From positions 844,501 through 908,500 of the forward strand of contig NZ_CP150919.1 in the NCBI RefSeq assembly GCF_039909015.1: a DNA stretch of 64,000 bases, written 5' to 3'. The notes under the pieces were generated by a model. It was not told the DNA's origin. It did not search any database and saw only the letters and a program-made list of their open reading frames with translations. Positions 1 through 9,611 of the stretch are shown one piece after another (positions within the stretch are counted from its first letter, which is position 1; every line of letters begins with the position of its first letter). This stretch comes from Pseudomonas grandcourensis (GTDB lineage: Bacteria > Pseudomonadota > Gammaproteobacteria > Pseudomonadales > Pseudomonadaceae). The translations under genes and the position numbers were made by a program.

Positions 1-2
1 AC

Positions 3-281
3 TCCTACAGCTACACCGCGATGCTCAACGGCACCTGGAACGACGTGTATGCCGGGGTCAACGTTTCGCCTTATGTCGTCTACAAAGATGACTTCGAGGG
101 CAACAGCTATCAGGCGGGCAACGTCATCGGGGGCCGCAAGGCCTACACCCTGGGGATCAAGGCCAACTACCAGAACAAGCTGGAGGCCGAGCTGCAATAC
201 ACCGAGTTCTACGGCGGTGGGCAGGACAACGGCCTGCGTGACCGCGACAACGTCGGCTTCAACCTCAAGTACTTCTTGTGA
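3..281 (+). CDS. DUF1302-family outer-membrane protein, 3' end only
   Basis: The window opens inside this gene; only the last 92 codons are present. The visible part alternates hydrophobic and polar residues as in outer-membrane beta strands and ends in NVGFNLKYFL, whose last residue is a C-terminal aromatic/hydrophobic residue in the usual style of barrel proteins. The next gene is a DUF1329 protein, and DUF1302-DUF1329 pairs are common in Pseudomonas, which supports the assignment. The pair is usually thought to act at the outer membrane or in export of hydrophobic material, but the substrate is not known. The family call rests on the partner and the C-terminal sequence, since the diagnostic N-terminus is outside the window. 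Confidence 0.7.
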   Translation, partial: SYSYTAMLNGTWNDVYAGVNVSPYVVYKDDFEGNSYQAGNVIGGRKAYTLGIKANYQNKLEAELQYTEFYGGGQDNGLRDRDNVGFNLKYFL

Positions 282-296
282 GTTTCAACTCATCCC

Positions 297-390
297 CCTG
301 TAGGAGTGAGCCTGCTCGCGATGACGGACTTTCAGTCGAAGTTGATGTTGGCTGACACACCGCTATCGCGAGCAGGCTCGCTCCTACAGG
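297..390. repeat. REP doublet (REPIN-like)
   Basis: Two 26-bp arms, 297-322 and 365-390, are inverted copies differing at one position and carry the Pseudomonas REP core with GCCTGCTCGCGAT. They lie in the gap between the DUF1302 and DUF1329 genes, so the transcript of the pair would contain a long hairpin. Such doublets are mobilised by RAYT transposases elsewhere in the genome; none is in this window. Confidence 0.85.
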
Positions 391-413
391 TTTTTGTATT
401 TCGGAGAACGATC

Positions 414-1787
414 ATGTTTCACACTTCACGACTGACCAAGACCACGCTGGCGCTGTTCCTGAGCCTGGCCGCCGGCAGCGCACTCGCCGCGGTCACGCCC
501 CAGCAAGCCGAGCAACTGAAAACCACACTGACGCCACTGGGGGCCGAGCGTGCCGGCAACGCGGCCGGGACCATTCCGGCCTGGAGCGGCGGTATCACCC
601 AGGCGCCGGCGGGCTACAAGCCCGGCCAGCATCACCTGGACCCGTATGCGGCGGACAAGCCGCTGCTCACCATCACCAAGGCCAACCTTGAACAGTACAA
701 GGCCCACCTCAGCCCGGGCCAGATCGCCCTGTTCAACAGCTACCCCGACACCTTCCAGATGCCGGTCTATCCCTCTCGCCGCTCGAGCTCGGCGCCGCAG
801 TGGCTGTATGACAACACCTTGAAAAATGCGACCTCGGCCAAGCTGCTCGATGGCGGGACCGGGTTTGCCGATGCCTATGGCGGTGTGCCGTTCCCGGTGC
901 CCAAGGATGGCATCGAGGTGCTATGGAACCACATCACCCGTTATCGCGGCATCTATGTGGTCCGTCGTGCCTCCGAAGCGCCAGTACAACGCAACGGCAG
1001 CTTCGCGCTGGTGACCTCGCAGCAGGAAGGGCTCTTCAACTATTACCGCCCGGGCGGCCAGTTTGCCGACCTGAAAAACATCCTTTTCTACTACCTGGCA
1101 TTCGTGAAGAGCCCGGCCCGGCTGGCGGGCGGTGCGGCGCTGGTTCACGAGACCCTGGACCAGCTCAAGGACCCGCGTCAGGCCTGGGTCTACGACGCGG
1201 GCCAGCGCCGTGTGCGCCGGGCGCCGAACCTCGCGTATGACACCCCGATCGCCTCATCCGACGGCCTGCGTACGGCGGACGATACCGACCTGTTCAACGG
1301 CTCGCCAGACCGCTACGACTGGAAGCTCAAGGGCAAGCAAGAGGTCTACATTCCCTATAACAATTACAAAGTCGGCAGCCCTGAGGTGAAGTACGAGCAG
1401 TTGCTCACACCGGGCCACCTCAACCCGCAGTTCACCCGCTATGAGCTGCATCGGGTCTGGGTGGTCGAAGGCACGCTCAAGCCGGGCGCACGGCATATCT
1501 ATTCCAAGCGCGTGCTGTTTCTGGACGAGGACAGCTGGGGCGCTGCCTTGGTGGATCAATACGACGGGCGAGGGGAGTTGTGGCGGGTGTCGATGGCCTA
1601 CCTGAAAAACTTCTACGACCTGCCCACCACCTGGAGTGCGCTGGACGTATTCCATGACTTGCAGGCGCGTCGTTACTACGTACAGAACCTGGATAACGAA
1701 GAGCCGGGCACAGTGGACTTCGCCCAACCGGTGCCGGAGGACGCGTACTTCATGCCGTCGGCATTGCGCCAGCGCGGGACGCGGTAA
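414..1787 (+). CDS. DUF1329 domain periplasmic protein
   Basis: A 457-aa protein. The ATG at 414 follows GGAGAA and opens a classical signal peptide (basic start, hydrophobic core, AAGSALA cleavage region), so the protein is exported. An upstream in-frame start would place the REP doublet inside the gene and is rejected. The early segment TIPAWSGGIT and the later repeated aromatic and basic motifs are typical of DUF1329 proteins, which have a LolB-like or lipoprotein-localisation-like fold. It follows the DUF1302 gene with only the REP doublet between. The function is unproven; family members are found with outer-membrane partners and near transport or lipid genes. Confidence 0.85.
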   Translation: MFHTSRLTKTTLALFLSLAAGSALAAVTPQQAEQLKTTLTPLGAERAGNAAGTIPAWSGGITQAPAGYKPGQHHLDPYAADKPLLTITKANLEQYKAHLSPGQIALFNSYPDTFQMPVYPSRRSSSAPQWLYDNTLKNATSAKLLDGGTGFADAYGGVPFPVPKDGIEVLWNHITRYRGIYVVRRASEAPVQRNGSFALVTSQQEGLFNYYRPGGQFADLKNILFYYLAFVKSPARLAGGAALVHETLDQLKDPRQAWVYDAGQRRVRRAPNLAYDTPIASSDGLRTADDTDLFNGSPDRYDWKLKGKQEVYIPYNNYKVGSPEVKYEQLLTPGHLNPQFTRYELHRVWVVEGTLKPGARHIYSKRVLFLDEDSWGAALVDQYDGRGELWRVSMAYLKNFYDLPTTWSALDVFHDLQARRYYVQNLDNEEPGTVDFAQPVPEDAYFMPSALRQRGTR

Positions 1788-1829
1788 GCCGCGCAGCACA
1801 CCCTTTCAGATGCAGACTGTGAGAACGCA

Positions 1830-1920
1830 ATCGCGAGCAAGCTCGCTCCCACAGGGTTTTGTGGTCGTTCACAGATTCTGTGTTCGACTCTCCACCTGTG
1901 GGAGCGGGCTTGCCCGCGAA
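1830..1920. repeat. REP doublet, second copy
   Basis: Inverted arms at about 1830-1857 and 1895-1919, both with the GGGAGCG..TTGC.CGCGA core, separated by about 37 bp. The arms differ at a few positions. It sits between the convergent DUF1329 and chemoreceptor genes and could act as a bidirectional transcript end. Confidence 0.8.
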
Positions 1921-1949
1921 GGGGTCTTTCATTCACAGCAAAGCGAATG

Positions 1950-3869
1950 TCAGACGCGGAAGTGGCTCACCATCTGCTGCAATTGACCACCCAGCCGAGC
2001 CAGTTCAACACTGGACTTGGCGGTCTCATCGCTCGCCGCAGCGGTCTGTTCGGAGACGTCGCGCACGTTGATGATGCTGCGGCTGATCTCTTCGGCCACG
2101 GCGCTTTGCTGTTCGGCAGCGGCGGCGATCTGCTGGTTCATCGACTGGATGTTGGACACCGTGCGGGTGATGTTCTCCAGTGACTCACCGGCCTTGCGGG
2201 TCAGGGCCACGCTGCTGTCAGTGAGGACGCGGCTGTTGTTCATCACCGCCGACACTTGTTGCGTGCCGTTCTGCAGGCCGGCCACCAGGCCTTCGATTTC
2301 CTCTGTGGATTTCTGCGTGCGCTGGGCCAGGCCGCGGACCTCGTCGGCCACCACCGCAAAACCACGACCGGCTTCACCGGCACGGGCCGCTTCGATGGCG
2401 GCATTGAGTGCCAGCAGGTTGGTCTGTTCGGCGACGGCCTTGATCACGTCCATGACGCTGCCAATCTTGTCGCTTTCCTGTTGCAGCACGCTCATGGCTT
2501 CGGTGGAACGCACCACTTCGCTGGCCAGGCGCTCGATCTGGGCGATAGCTTCGTTGACCACTTTGTCACCTTCGCGGGCTTCGCCGTCGGCCGCCGCAGC
2601 GGCTTGCGAGGCTTCTTCGGCGTTGCGCGCGACTTCCTGCACGGTGGCGGTCATCTCGTGCATGGCGGTGGCGACCTGATCGGTCTCGACTTTCTGGCTG
2701 TTGACCCCGGCACTGGTCTGCTCGGTCACGGCCGACAGCTCTTCGGCGGCGCTGGCGATCTGGGTCACGCCGTCGCGGATGCCACTGATCAAGTCGCGCA
2801 GGGTCACGCCCATGCGCGCGATGCCTTGCTGCAACACGCCGAGTTCGTCGCGCCGGGTGACCAGCACATTGTGGGACAGGTCACCGCTGGCGATGCGATC
2901 GACCACCGCCAGGGTTTCGCGCAATGGTCGGGTGATCTGGCGAGTGATGACCACGGCGGCAATGATGCCCACCAGCAGTGCCAGCAGGGTGCTGATCAGT
3001 TGCAGAGTGCGGGCCCGGGCGCTTTCGGCATCGCGACGGTCGAGCTGGATCTGATACAGCTGATCGCTTTGGGACACGATGGCGGCGCCCTGGTCGGTCA
3101 TTTCCTTGCGCGCTTGCACCGCGTCATTGCTGGCGGCCTTGTAGGCCTGCAAGGCGCTGCGGTAGTTGCCCAACGCGGTTTCCAGCTGACGCAGGGCGTC
3201 TTGCTGGGAGTCGGCGAAGTGCACGTTCAGCGGTTTCAGGCTGCCGATGGCGGCGTCCAGTTGGCCGACGGCTTTTTGCTCGGTCTCGGCATTGGTACTG
3301 GCGGTGTAGCCGCGCACTTCGTAGCGCGCCAGCAGGAACGCTTCCTTGGCAGCCGTTATGGCCTGGAACTGTTCGAAGCGCTGGTCGCTCAACGGCATTT
3401 GCTGCACGCGGGTATTGATGTCATTGATCAGCGTGTTGGCGGTTTCGGCGTTGGCGCTCATGGCGTCGCGGGCGCTGTTTCCGGCGCGATAGGCGCTGCG
3501 CATCTTGCCCAGTGACGTCCTGTAGGCGTCGATGACAGCGCCTTGCTCGCGCAGCAGCTTGAGGTTTTCCGGGCTCTTGAACTTCGCCAGCAGGGCTTGC
3601 TGCTGGGCCGAGAAGGCGTCGAGGGTGGTCTGCACGTTCTGCGCGGCGGTTTCGTCGCCGTTGGTCAGCATGTATTGCAGGCGAACCACGCGCAACTTGG
3701 TCAGGCCGGCATTGAGCTGGGTGATGTCACTCATCCAGTTGCTGCGGTCGATCAACCCGCCCAGGCTGGTCCAGCCGGTCAGGGCCAGGACGCAGGTCAG
3801 TGCCAGGACCAGGCCAAACCCCAGGCCCAGTTTCAGGTTCACGCTGATGTTGCCGAACCAGCTATTCAT
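1950..3869 (-). CDS. Methyl-accepting chemotaxis protein with HBM-type sensor domain
   Basis: A 639-aa chemoreceptor. The start ATG at 3869 follows a GGAGGAATG ribosome site; codons further upstream are not supported. Order of parts: TM1 at about residues 12-32, a long all-helical periplasmic domain at about 33-286, TM2 at about 287-309, HAMP, then the cytoplasmic signalling coiled coil. The conserved hairpin tip contains [21 protein letters not shown] helical sensor region of about 255 residues fits the helical bimodular (HBM) class, of which P. putida McpS (TCA-cycle acids) is the known example. The ligand here cannot be read from sequence. The protein would work with CheW and CheA at the inner membrane. 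It is a single gene with no chemotaxis neighbours. Confidence 0.9.
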   Translation of the reverse strand: MNSWFGNISVNLKLGLGFGLVLALTCVLALTGWTSLGGLIDRSNWMSDITQLNAGLTKLRVVRLQYMLTNGDETAAQNVQTTLDAFSAQQQALLAKFKSPENLKLLREQGAVIDAYRTSLGKMRSAYRAGNSARDAMSANAETANTLINDINTRVQQMPLSDQRFEQFQAITAAKEAFLLARYEVRGYTASTNAETEQKAVGQLDAAIGSLKPLNVHFADSQQDALRQLETALGNYRSALQAYKAASNDAVQARKEMTDQGAAIVSQSDQLYQIQLDRRDAESARARTLQLISTLLALLVGIIAAVVITRQITRPLRETLAVVDRIASGDLSHNVLVTRRDELGVLQQGIARMGVTLRDLISGIRDGVTQIASAAEELSAVTEQTSAGVNSQKVETDQVATAMHEMTATVQEVARNAEEASQAAAAADGEAREGDKVVNEAIAQIERLASEVVRSTEAMSVLQQESDKIGSVMDVIKAVAEQTNLLALNAAIEAARAGEAGRGFAVVADEVRGLAQRTQKSTEEIEGLVAGLQNGTQQVSAVMNNSRVLTDSSVALTRKAGESLENITRTVSNIQSMNQQIAAAAEQQSAVAEEISRSIINVRDVSEQTAAASDETAKSSVELARLGGQLQQMVSHFRV

Positions 3870-4129
3870 CACATTCCTCCAGGAACTTGGTATTTCTTTA
3901 TCGTCGGTTGGCTGGAAGATTGTTTTTTTTGGAAGCCGCCAAGCTGTGTAAGCAGGATGTATCGGCAGCAATCCCTGGAGCTGAAAGGATTTTTCCGCGG
4001 GGTTTGTGTAACAAGATTTTTACAGCGCTTTTGAGCTTTTTTTCACATACGTTTCACCAGTCACCGACGCGCCTTTCTTTAACCTGCCGGGATCTAATGA
4101 GGTAGTGTTTGCTGGCGAGGCGGCGTGAT

Positions 4130-4801
4130 GTGCAATTAAGACTGAGTCTTTTCGGGAAAAAACGCTCTATCGATCTGAACCGCTTCGCCCGCTATCGCAA
4201 CGCTGCTGTGGTGTTGGCATCGGCGCTGCTGGTCATTCCGCTGACCTTGTTTTTGTTGCGTCCTGCCACTGCACCGGACCTGGCTCACGGCAATGTGGCC
4301 GGTGCACAGGCTTTGATGACGGGATGGGCCAAGGGCGACATCATCGTGCTGGTGCGTCACGTCGAACGCTGCGATCACTCCTCGGCGCCTTGCCTGGTTG
4401 GCAACGATGGCATTACCGAGCGTTCTCGCCCTGTTGCCGAGAGCCTTGGGGCACAGTTCAAACACCTGGGCCTGGACAAGGCCGATATCTACAACAGCCC
4501 GATCCTGCGCACGGCACAGACTGCCAACTTCATGTTCAACAAGGTTGGCGCGGGCGAAGACTGGCTGATCAGTTGCAAGAGCACCATGCTGCGCGAGACG
4601 CTTGCGCATAAAGTGGCCGGGCGTAACCTGATTCTGGTGACCCACAGCGAGTGCATGGAGCAACTGGAAAAAGACCTCGAGTTACCGCCTTCGACCCTGG
4701 GTTATGGCGCTTCACTGTTTTTTTCCGCCGAAACCCCGCAGACTCCGCGCATGCTTGGCTTCATCGACGCTTCCGACTGGAGCTCGGTGAGCACTCATTG
4801 A
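4130..4801 (+). CDS. Membrane-anchored histidine phosphatase (PmrG/Ais-like)
   Basis: About 223 aa from a GTG at 4130, which has GAGG nine bases upstream; a TTG at 4109 is an alternative. A basic N-terminus leads into one membrane segment (VVLASALLVIPLTLFLL). A histidine-phosphatase domain follows, with the catalytic motif VLVRHVERC (the RH of the RHG/RHE family), a downstream S.ILRTAQTA segment and a late THSE motif carrying the second histidine. The nearest known relatives dephosphorylate core heptose in lipopolysaccharide (Ais/PmrG). The next gene, 34 bp downstream, is a PAP2 phosphatase, so both may act on envelope lipids or undecaprenyl compounds. The substrate is inferred, not shown. 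Confidence 0.75.
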   Translation: MQLRLSLFGKKRSIDLNRFARYRNAAVVLASALLVIPLTLFLLRPATAPDLAHGNVAGAQALMTGWAKGDIIVLVRHVERCDHSSAPCLVGNDGITERSRPVAESLGAQFKHLGLDKADIYNSPILRTAQTANFMFNKVGAGEDWLISCKSTMLRETLAHKVAGRNLILVTHSECMEQLEKDLELPPSTLGYGASLFFSAETPQTPRMLGFIDASDWSSVSTH

Positions 4802-4835
4802 GTTTTTCCCTCTTCTTTCTGAATCAGGATTCACA

Positions 4836-5669
4836 ATGCTGACCGCCTCTCGCTACCGCTTTTACTGGGTGAATTTTGGTATTCCGCTGGCCTGCGCGGT
4901 CGCGGTGTTCCTGATGTTCGACATGACCAGCATCGACATTGCCTTCAACAATTACTTTTTTGATCCGGTGACGCAGACGTACCCGTTGGACCAGGTCCAT
5001 CTTTTCGAAAAAATCACCCACAAATGGGCGCGGATCATTCCGAACTGGACCGGCGAAATTGCGATTATCGGTGCCTTGCTGTCGTTTCTCTGGCCGCGCC
5101 TGAAGGCTGAAAAGCACTCGAAAATCATCGCTTTCCTGGAAAAAATCAAAGTCGCACCGGTGCTGCGCTTTGCCACCCGCCATCGCCGCGACTTTCTTTA
5201 CGTGGTGTTCGCGTTCTCCATCAGCACCGGGGTCATTCACTACCTCAAGGGCCACACCAGCGTGTATTGCCCGATCGAGACGACCCAGTACGGCGGCAAA
5301 ATGGAGCACGTCGAGTGGTACGAGAATTTCAAACTGCTCAAGACCGCCGGTGACGGTCGCTGCTGGCCAGGCGGACATGCGTCGGGCGGTTTCACCATGC
5401 TGGCGTTGTACTTCGTGGCTCGCCGTTATCGCTGGCGCTATTCGAAAGCGATCATGTACGGCTCGCTGACCCTCGGTTTCATCTATGGCACCACACGGGT
5501 ATTGCAAGGGTGGCACTACATGTCCCACACCTTCTGGGCCGGGATCTTCGTATGGCTGGCGTGTTTGCTGACGGCGCTGGCGTTCTACGGGCGAGCGAGG
5601 CTGGAACAGCCCGTGCTTTCCAAAGCGCAACAACCGGTGACGGCGACTCAGACTCAACCTGTGAATTGA
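4836..5669 (+). CDS. PAP2-family membrane phosphatase with altered motifs
   Basis: A 277-aa polytopic membrane protein, probably co-transcribed with the histidine phosphatase upstream. The PAP2 signature is present but altered. KGHTSVYCP near residue 138 replaces the usual K(6x)RP, GGHASG contains the catalytic His181, and RVLQGWHYMSH contains His227 but has His where the family usually has Asp. These changes are typical of a PAP2 subgroup that includes lipid A and lipid-phosphate phosphatases. It probably removes phosphate from a membrane lipid on the periplasmic side. The exact substrate (lipid A, phosphatidylglycerol phosphate or undecaprenyl pyrophosphate) is open. Confidence 0.8.
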   Translation: MLTASRYRFYWVNFGIPLACAVAVFLMFDMTSIDIAFNNYFFDPVTQTYPLDQVHLFEKITHKWARIIPNWTGEIAIIGALLSFLWPRLKAEKHSKIIAFLEKIKVAPVLRFATRHRRDFLYVVFAFSISTGVIHYLKGHTSVYCPIETTQYGGKMEHVEWYENFKLLKTAGDGRCWPGGHASGGFTMLALYFVARRYRWRYSKAIMYGSLTLGFIYGTTRVLQGWHYMSHTFWAGIFVWLACLLTALAFYGRARLEQPVLSKAQQPVTATQTQPVN

Positions 5670-5684
5670 GTTGGTGTTGAACTG

Positions 5685-5721
5685 AAAAAAACCGCAACCC
5701 GAAAGGGCTGCGGTTTTTTTT
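5685..5721 (+). terminator. Rho-independent terminator of the phosphatase pair
   Basis: Stem AACCGCA.CCC / GGG.TGCGGTT with a GAAA loop and one mismatch, followed by a run of T, 16 bases after the PAP2 stop codon. Confidence 0.85.
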
Positions 5722-5860
5722 GCCCGGAGAAACTTCCTGAAAACTCAGGGTTTTTGCGATTTCTTAACAAATCGTGAACAAATGCTGTGATCTATTTGGG
5801 GGGGTAGATCGATCTTCATTTCGCCACCCTGTCCGGCTTCCCCGCCCAGTGAGTCCCTGA

Positions 5861-6913
5861 GTGAAACGCACACATTCCACCTCGATTTCTGCAAAACGTT
5901 TGGTGCTCCGAAGGATCGTGCTTGGTTCAGGCATTGCCTTCGCTCTTTTACTGGCGAGCGGTGGTTACTGGCTGTTTACGCCACCATCGCCGTACGTTCC
6001 GTTGAGCGGTCTGGACCCTGCATCGGTGTCGATGATCGCGGTGGGCGACCAGGGTAGCGGAGACTTGCAACAGTGGCGGGTGGGGCGAGCCATGGAGCAG
6101 GTTGCGTCCAGGGAGAGGCGCCTGGACATGGTTGTGTTCCTTGGCGACAACTTCTATGGCAAGCCATTGACCAGCACCCACGATCTCCATTGGGAAACCC
6201 GATTCGAGCGAGTCTATTGGGGGCACTGGCTCAGCCATGTGCCGTTCTACGCGGTGCTGGGCAACCACGATTACCCGGTGTCGCAAAAATACGAGATCGA
6301 GTACGGCCAACAGCACAAGGGATCGGGCCGTTGGCAGATGTCGGCGAATTTCTACGTCAAGGATTTCGGTGACGTCGACGGGCGGCCATTGGTGCGGATG
6401 GTGTTCCTCGACACCACGGCGCCACGTGAGAGTTTGCAGCAGCAAATCGACTTGATCGATCAGGCGTACCAGGCACCCGGACCGGCACCGGTATGGCGAA
6501 TAGCCGCGTCCCATCACCCGGTGCGCAATCAAGGCAAGCATGACGAGGAGTCGAATCTGCTCACATGGCTCTTGCCAGTGTTGCAACGCAACCACGTCGA
6601 TCTGCTTTTGTCAGGTCATGATCACAACCAGCAATTGCTGTTGCGTGCAGGCGAACCCGCTTGGGTGATTTCCGGGGCCGGTGGCAAGAGGCTGTCTGCC
6701 TTGCAAACGCCAACACCGGATAGCACCTTTACTGACTCGCGGGCTGGTTTTGCCAAACTCGACCTGAGCGCCACTCAACTCAGGCTGGGGTATTACAACG
6801 ACGGCGGCGATCTGGAATCCGGCTTTCGCTGGGCCAGAGATTGCCAGTGGATGGCCAAAGGCTGTTTGCTGCCCGAGCAATCGCAAGGGAGCGTCGCGCA
6901 GGTGGCACAGTGA
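5861..6913 (+). CDS. Metallophosphoesterase, purple-acid-phosphatase type
   Basis: A 350-aa protein from a GTG at 5861; the ribosome site is weak. The N-terminus has one hydrophobic segment (IAFALLLASGGYWLF), probably a membrane anchor or uncleaved signal. All calcineurin-like metal ligands are visible: GDQG (Asp63), GDNFY (Asp96-Asn97), GNHD (Asn135-His136), SHHP and GHDHNQ. The NFY after the second aspartate carries the tyrosine typical of tartrate-resistant/purple acid phosphatases. It is therefore likely a periplasmic or periplasm-facing phosphomonoesterase. It is the third phosphatase in a row but has its own 190-bp upstream gap, and no Pho box was seen. Confidence 0.85.
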   Translation: MKRTHSTSISAKRLVLRRIVLGSGIAFALLLASGGYWLFTPPSPYVPLSGLDPASVSMIAVGDQGSGDLQQWRVGRAMEQVASRERRLDMVVFLGDNFYGKPLTSTHDLHWETRFERVYWGHWLSHVPFYAVLGNHDYPVSQKYEIEYGQQHKGSGRWQMSANFYVKDFGDVDGRPLVRMVFLDTTAPRESLQQQIDLIDQAYQAPGPAPVWRIAASHHPVRNQGKHDEESNLLTWLLPVLQRNHVDLLLSGHDHNQQLLLRAGEPAWVISGAGGKRLSALQTPTPDSTFTDSRAGFAKLDLSATQLRLGYYNDGGDLESGFRWARDCQWMAKGCLLPEQSQGSVAQVAQ

Positions 6914-6965
6914 TGGAGGGTGACAGCCGGGTAAAACCAGCGGTGTCCGTCAGACAAATCAACTG

Positions 6966-6992
6966 GCAAAAAAAAGCCCGCGGGAGGGCGGG
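6966..6992 (-). terminator. Terminator of the DUF2252 gene
   Basis: Read on the minus strand, a GCCCGCC..CCCGCGGGC hairpin is followed by eight or nine T. It lies about 110 bases beyond the stop of the minus-strand DUF2252 gene. Confidence 0.75.
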
Positions 6993-7102
6993 CAAACCGT
7001 AGTTTCTTGAATGAGCGAGTGCAATGTACAGGCAGTAACGGAACCGTGGGGTGAAGAAAAGTTCATCTGGATCAAGGCCCCGTACCAGAGCTGGCGACAC
7101 CG

Positions 7103-8509
7103 CTACGGCAAATGATCCGCAGCAAAGTCGGCTTCCGACCGGGCACGCAAACGGCCCTTGCGGCAGGCTTGCTGGAACCGCTCGAAATCGCGTTCGTTCT
7201 GCTCGGTATAGCCCCGGGCATACTTGTAGAGCGCGTCGGCCAGTGCGTCGCTCTTGCCGATGTAGCCGCTGATCACCGCCGCGTGCCCGGAAGACTTGGC
7301 ATGGGCGCGAGCCAGGGCCCGACCGCAGAGCCGGCCATAGGCGGCAAATGCGTCGCCGTCGAAGGTCTCGAGTTCGGCGGAGATTTTCATGTCGCGCAAT
7401 TGCCGCACATAGAAATGCCGCCCGCTGGGGCCGGTGGTCCAGCCGAGGAACAGGTCGCTGGCCGATTGCATTAACCGCTGGCCGTCGACCACCCGTTGCC
7501 CCTCATGCCGCACTCGCGACCTGGTCTTCACGTAGCCGGCGAGTACCGAACGTCGTGCTTCCTTGAATTGCAGGAACAGCGGGAACTCCTGATCGTCGGT
7601 CAGCAGCGCCACCAGGCAACGGGTGCCGACACTGCCCACGCCCACGACTTTGAACGCCATGTCCTGTACGTGAAAACGCGACACCAGCTCACGGCGGTCC
7701 GCTTGCAGCGTGCCGCGATAGTCGCGCATGAAGGTGTCGTAGAGCGGGCGCCAGTCCGAAAGGCGCAACCAGTCGTCATCGGCATCCAGCAGCGTGGTGT
7801 TTTTGTGCAGGTGGAAAATTTCCGGCAGGTCATCGCGAATGATCAGACGACCATGGGCGTCGCGTTCGCTGATTTTCGGCAGCAGTTCGGCGTGGGTGCG
7901 TCGTTCGGCTTTGGCGATGGCGCGTTCCACATGCTCCAGCGTGCTTTTGTTGGCCTGAGCGAGCAGGTCGTCATAGCTGATGGATTCGTACCAGGTTTCC
8001 AGCGAGCTCTGTTCGGCGCACTCCAGCATGGTTTTTTGATAGGCGCTTACCACGTCATGGCAGATGTTTTCCTCAACGGATTCCCCATGGCGCAAGTCGC
8101 GGGCAGCCACCAGAAAACTCGCCACCAGGCGTTTCAAGTCCCACTCCCACGGCCCGGGATGGGCTTCGTCGAAGTCGTTGACGCTGAACAGCAGGTTGCG
8201 CTCAGGCGTTGCGAAACCGCCGAAGTTCATCAGGTGGCTATCGCCACAAATCGGCGAAACCAGCCCCATGTTCGAGGTGCCCGCCAGGTCGTGGGCCTGT
8301 AGCAGCGCATTGCCGCGATAGAAGGTAAACGGTGACACCAGCATGCGTCCGTAGCGCAACTCCACCAGCGATTTGACGCGTCCTTCACTCGACGCCTTGA
8401 TCAGCGGTATGGGGTCACGGTCGACATTGCCCAAGGTTGCTTGCGAACTGCGGGAGCACTTCTTGCGTGCATCCTTGCCTTGCTTCAAACGGTCGGTGAG
8501 GGTGGTCAT
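7103..8509 (-). CDS. DUF2252 family protein
   Basis: A 468-aa cytoplasmic protein starting at ATG 8509 (MTTLTDRLKQG). The recognisable stretch is MVSPFTFYRGNA followed by GDSHLMNFGGF and NDFDEAHPGPWEWDLKRL, which reads like the catalytic and metal-binding core of an aminoglycoside-phosphotransferase-like kinase fold (H.NFG, then NDFD). DUF2252 proteins are widespread and their substrate is unknown. The gene stands alone between a convergent phosphatase and a divergent transporter. The call is by family only. Confidence 0.85.
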   Translation of the reverse strand: MTTLTDRLKQGKDARKKCSRSSQATLGNVDRDPIPLIKASSEGRVKSLVELRYGRMLVSPFTFYRGNALLQAHDLAGTSNMGLVSPICGDSHLMNFGGFATPERNLLFSVNDFDEAHPGPWEWDLKRLVASFLVAARDLRHGESVEENICHDVVSAYQKTMLECAEQSSLETWYESISYDDLLAQANKSTLEHVERAIAKAERRTHAELLPKISERDAHGRLIIRDDLPEIFHLHKNTTLLDADDDWLRLSDWRPLYDTFMRDYRGTLQADRRELVSRFHVQDMAFKVVGVGSVGTRCLVALLTDDQEFPLFLQFKEARRSVLAGYVKTRSRVRHEGQRVVDGQRLMQSASDLFLGWTTGPSGRHFYVRQLRDMKISAELETFDGDAFAAYGRLCGRALARAHAKSSGHAAVISGYIGKSDALADALYKYARGYTEQNERDFERFQQACRKGRLRARSEADFAADHLP

Positions 8510-8651
8510 GGAGGCCTATTCGACAGGGGTTACAGGGCGATTGCGAAATGAGTGTAGAAGGGCTTTGCGGGTTCGTCCGAAGTGTTTGCGCAGCGACTAA
8601 TCTGTCTGTCAGGTATCGACTTGATGCAACCACCCGGAAACAGGGAGGCCC

Positions 8652-9557
8652 GTGTTTTCATTGCTGATTTCACTGCTGCTGGCGTTCCTCATCGGCTGGG
8701 TCTCTCAGCGCATGGGCATGTGCCTGGTCAATGCCATCGGGCTGCTGCTCAAGCGCCGGCCGACCCTGTTCGTGTCGCTGGTCAGTTGTGGTTTGTTCGG
8801 TTTGTTGCTCGCACCGCTCTACGCCTTGTCTGGCGTCAGTCAGCCGCTGTTCATCCCTGAAGTTGGCTATCTGTCACTGGTTGGTGGCGGGTTGTTGTTC
8901 GGCCTCGCCTCGGTGCTCAACGACGGGTGCAGCGTCGGCACCCTCACCAAGCTCGCCAGCGGCAACCTCAACAAGGTCTTCACCATCCTCGGCTGGGTGC
9001 TGGGCATCGTACTGTGGCATCACCTGAACATGCTGCCCGAGCACCGGGCACTGCAAATGCCGATGATCACCAGCCGTCATTACTGGCTGCTCATTGGCAT
9101 CGTGCTGCTGATTTTGCTGTTCCTGATCCGGATTCACGGCGACAAACACCTGGTGCTGTCGAGCCTGCTGCTGGGGGCTTTGACCAGTGCCCTCTACACC
9201 TTCGAACCGCTGTGGACGCCCAGCGTGTTTTTCTACGATCTCTCGCAAAGGTTTTGGGGGCCCGACACATCATTGACCACCCAGCGTGTGGCGGTGTTCG
9301 CCATGCTGATGCTGGGCATGCTCTGTTACACCTTGCATCGCCGCACGTTCAGCTATCAGCAGTTGGCAGCGATGACAGCGGGCAGGCATTTGCTCGCGGG
9401 CGTGTTGATGGGGACCGGTGCATCGATGATGCTGGGCGGCAATGACTCGCAGATTTTGTTGGTGTTTCCGACGCTGACCTGGGTGGGAGCGGTGCCGTTG
9501 GTGTCGATTGTGTTGGGGATATTGGTGGGGGTTGGGGTTAAGCGGCTGCGTGCTTGA
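8652..9557 (+). CDS. YeeE/YedE family inner-membrane transporter
   Basis: 301 aa from a GTG with AGGGAGG upstream. About nine or ten hydrophobic segments are evident. The signature GGGLLFGLASVLNDGCSVGTL contains the conserved cysteine of YeeE/YedE (DUF395) proteins, known to import thiosulfate or related sulfur compounds through cysteine relay sites. The N-terminal half carries a second cysteine motif (RMGMCLVNA), so both halves of the pseudo-repeat are present. There is no TusA or rhodanese partner alongside, so the exact sulfur substrate is uncertain. Confidence 0.85.
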   Translation: MFSLLISLLLAFLIGWVSQRMGMCLVNAIGLLLKRRPTLFVSLVSCGLFGLLLAPLYALSGVSQPLFIPEVGYLSLVGGGLLFGLASVLNDGCSVGTLTKLASGNLNKVFTILGWVLGIVLWHHLNMLPEHRALQMPMITSRHYWLLIGIVLLILLFLIRIHGDKHLVLSSLLLGALTSALYTFEPLWTPSVFFYDLSQRFWGPDTSLTTQRVAVFAMLMLGMLCYTLHRRTFSYQQLAAMTAGRHLLAGVLMGTGASMMLGGNDSQILLVFPTLTWVGAVPLVSIVLGILVGVGVKRLRA

Positions 9558-9611
9558 AGATCGCGGCTCTGGAGTTGGACGACCTCAATGAGACCGTCCA
9601 TTTTTCAAGGA

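Noticed and set aside
4109..4129. TTG 4109 as the start of the histidine phosphatase
   Set aside because: GTG 4130 has a GAGG at proper distance and keeps the whole membrane anchor.
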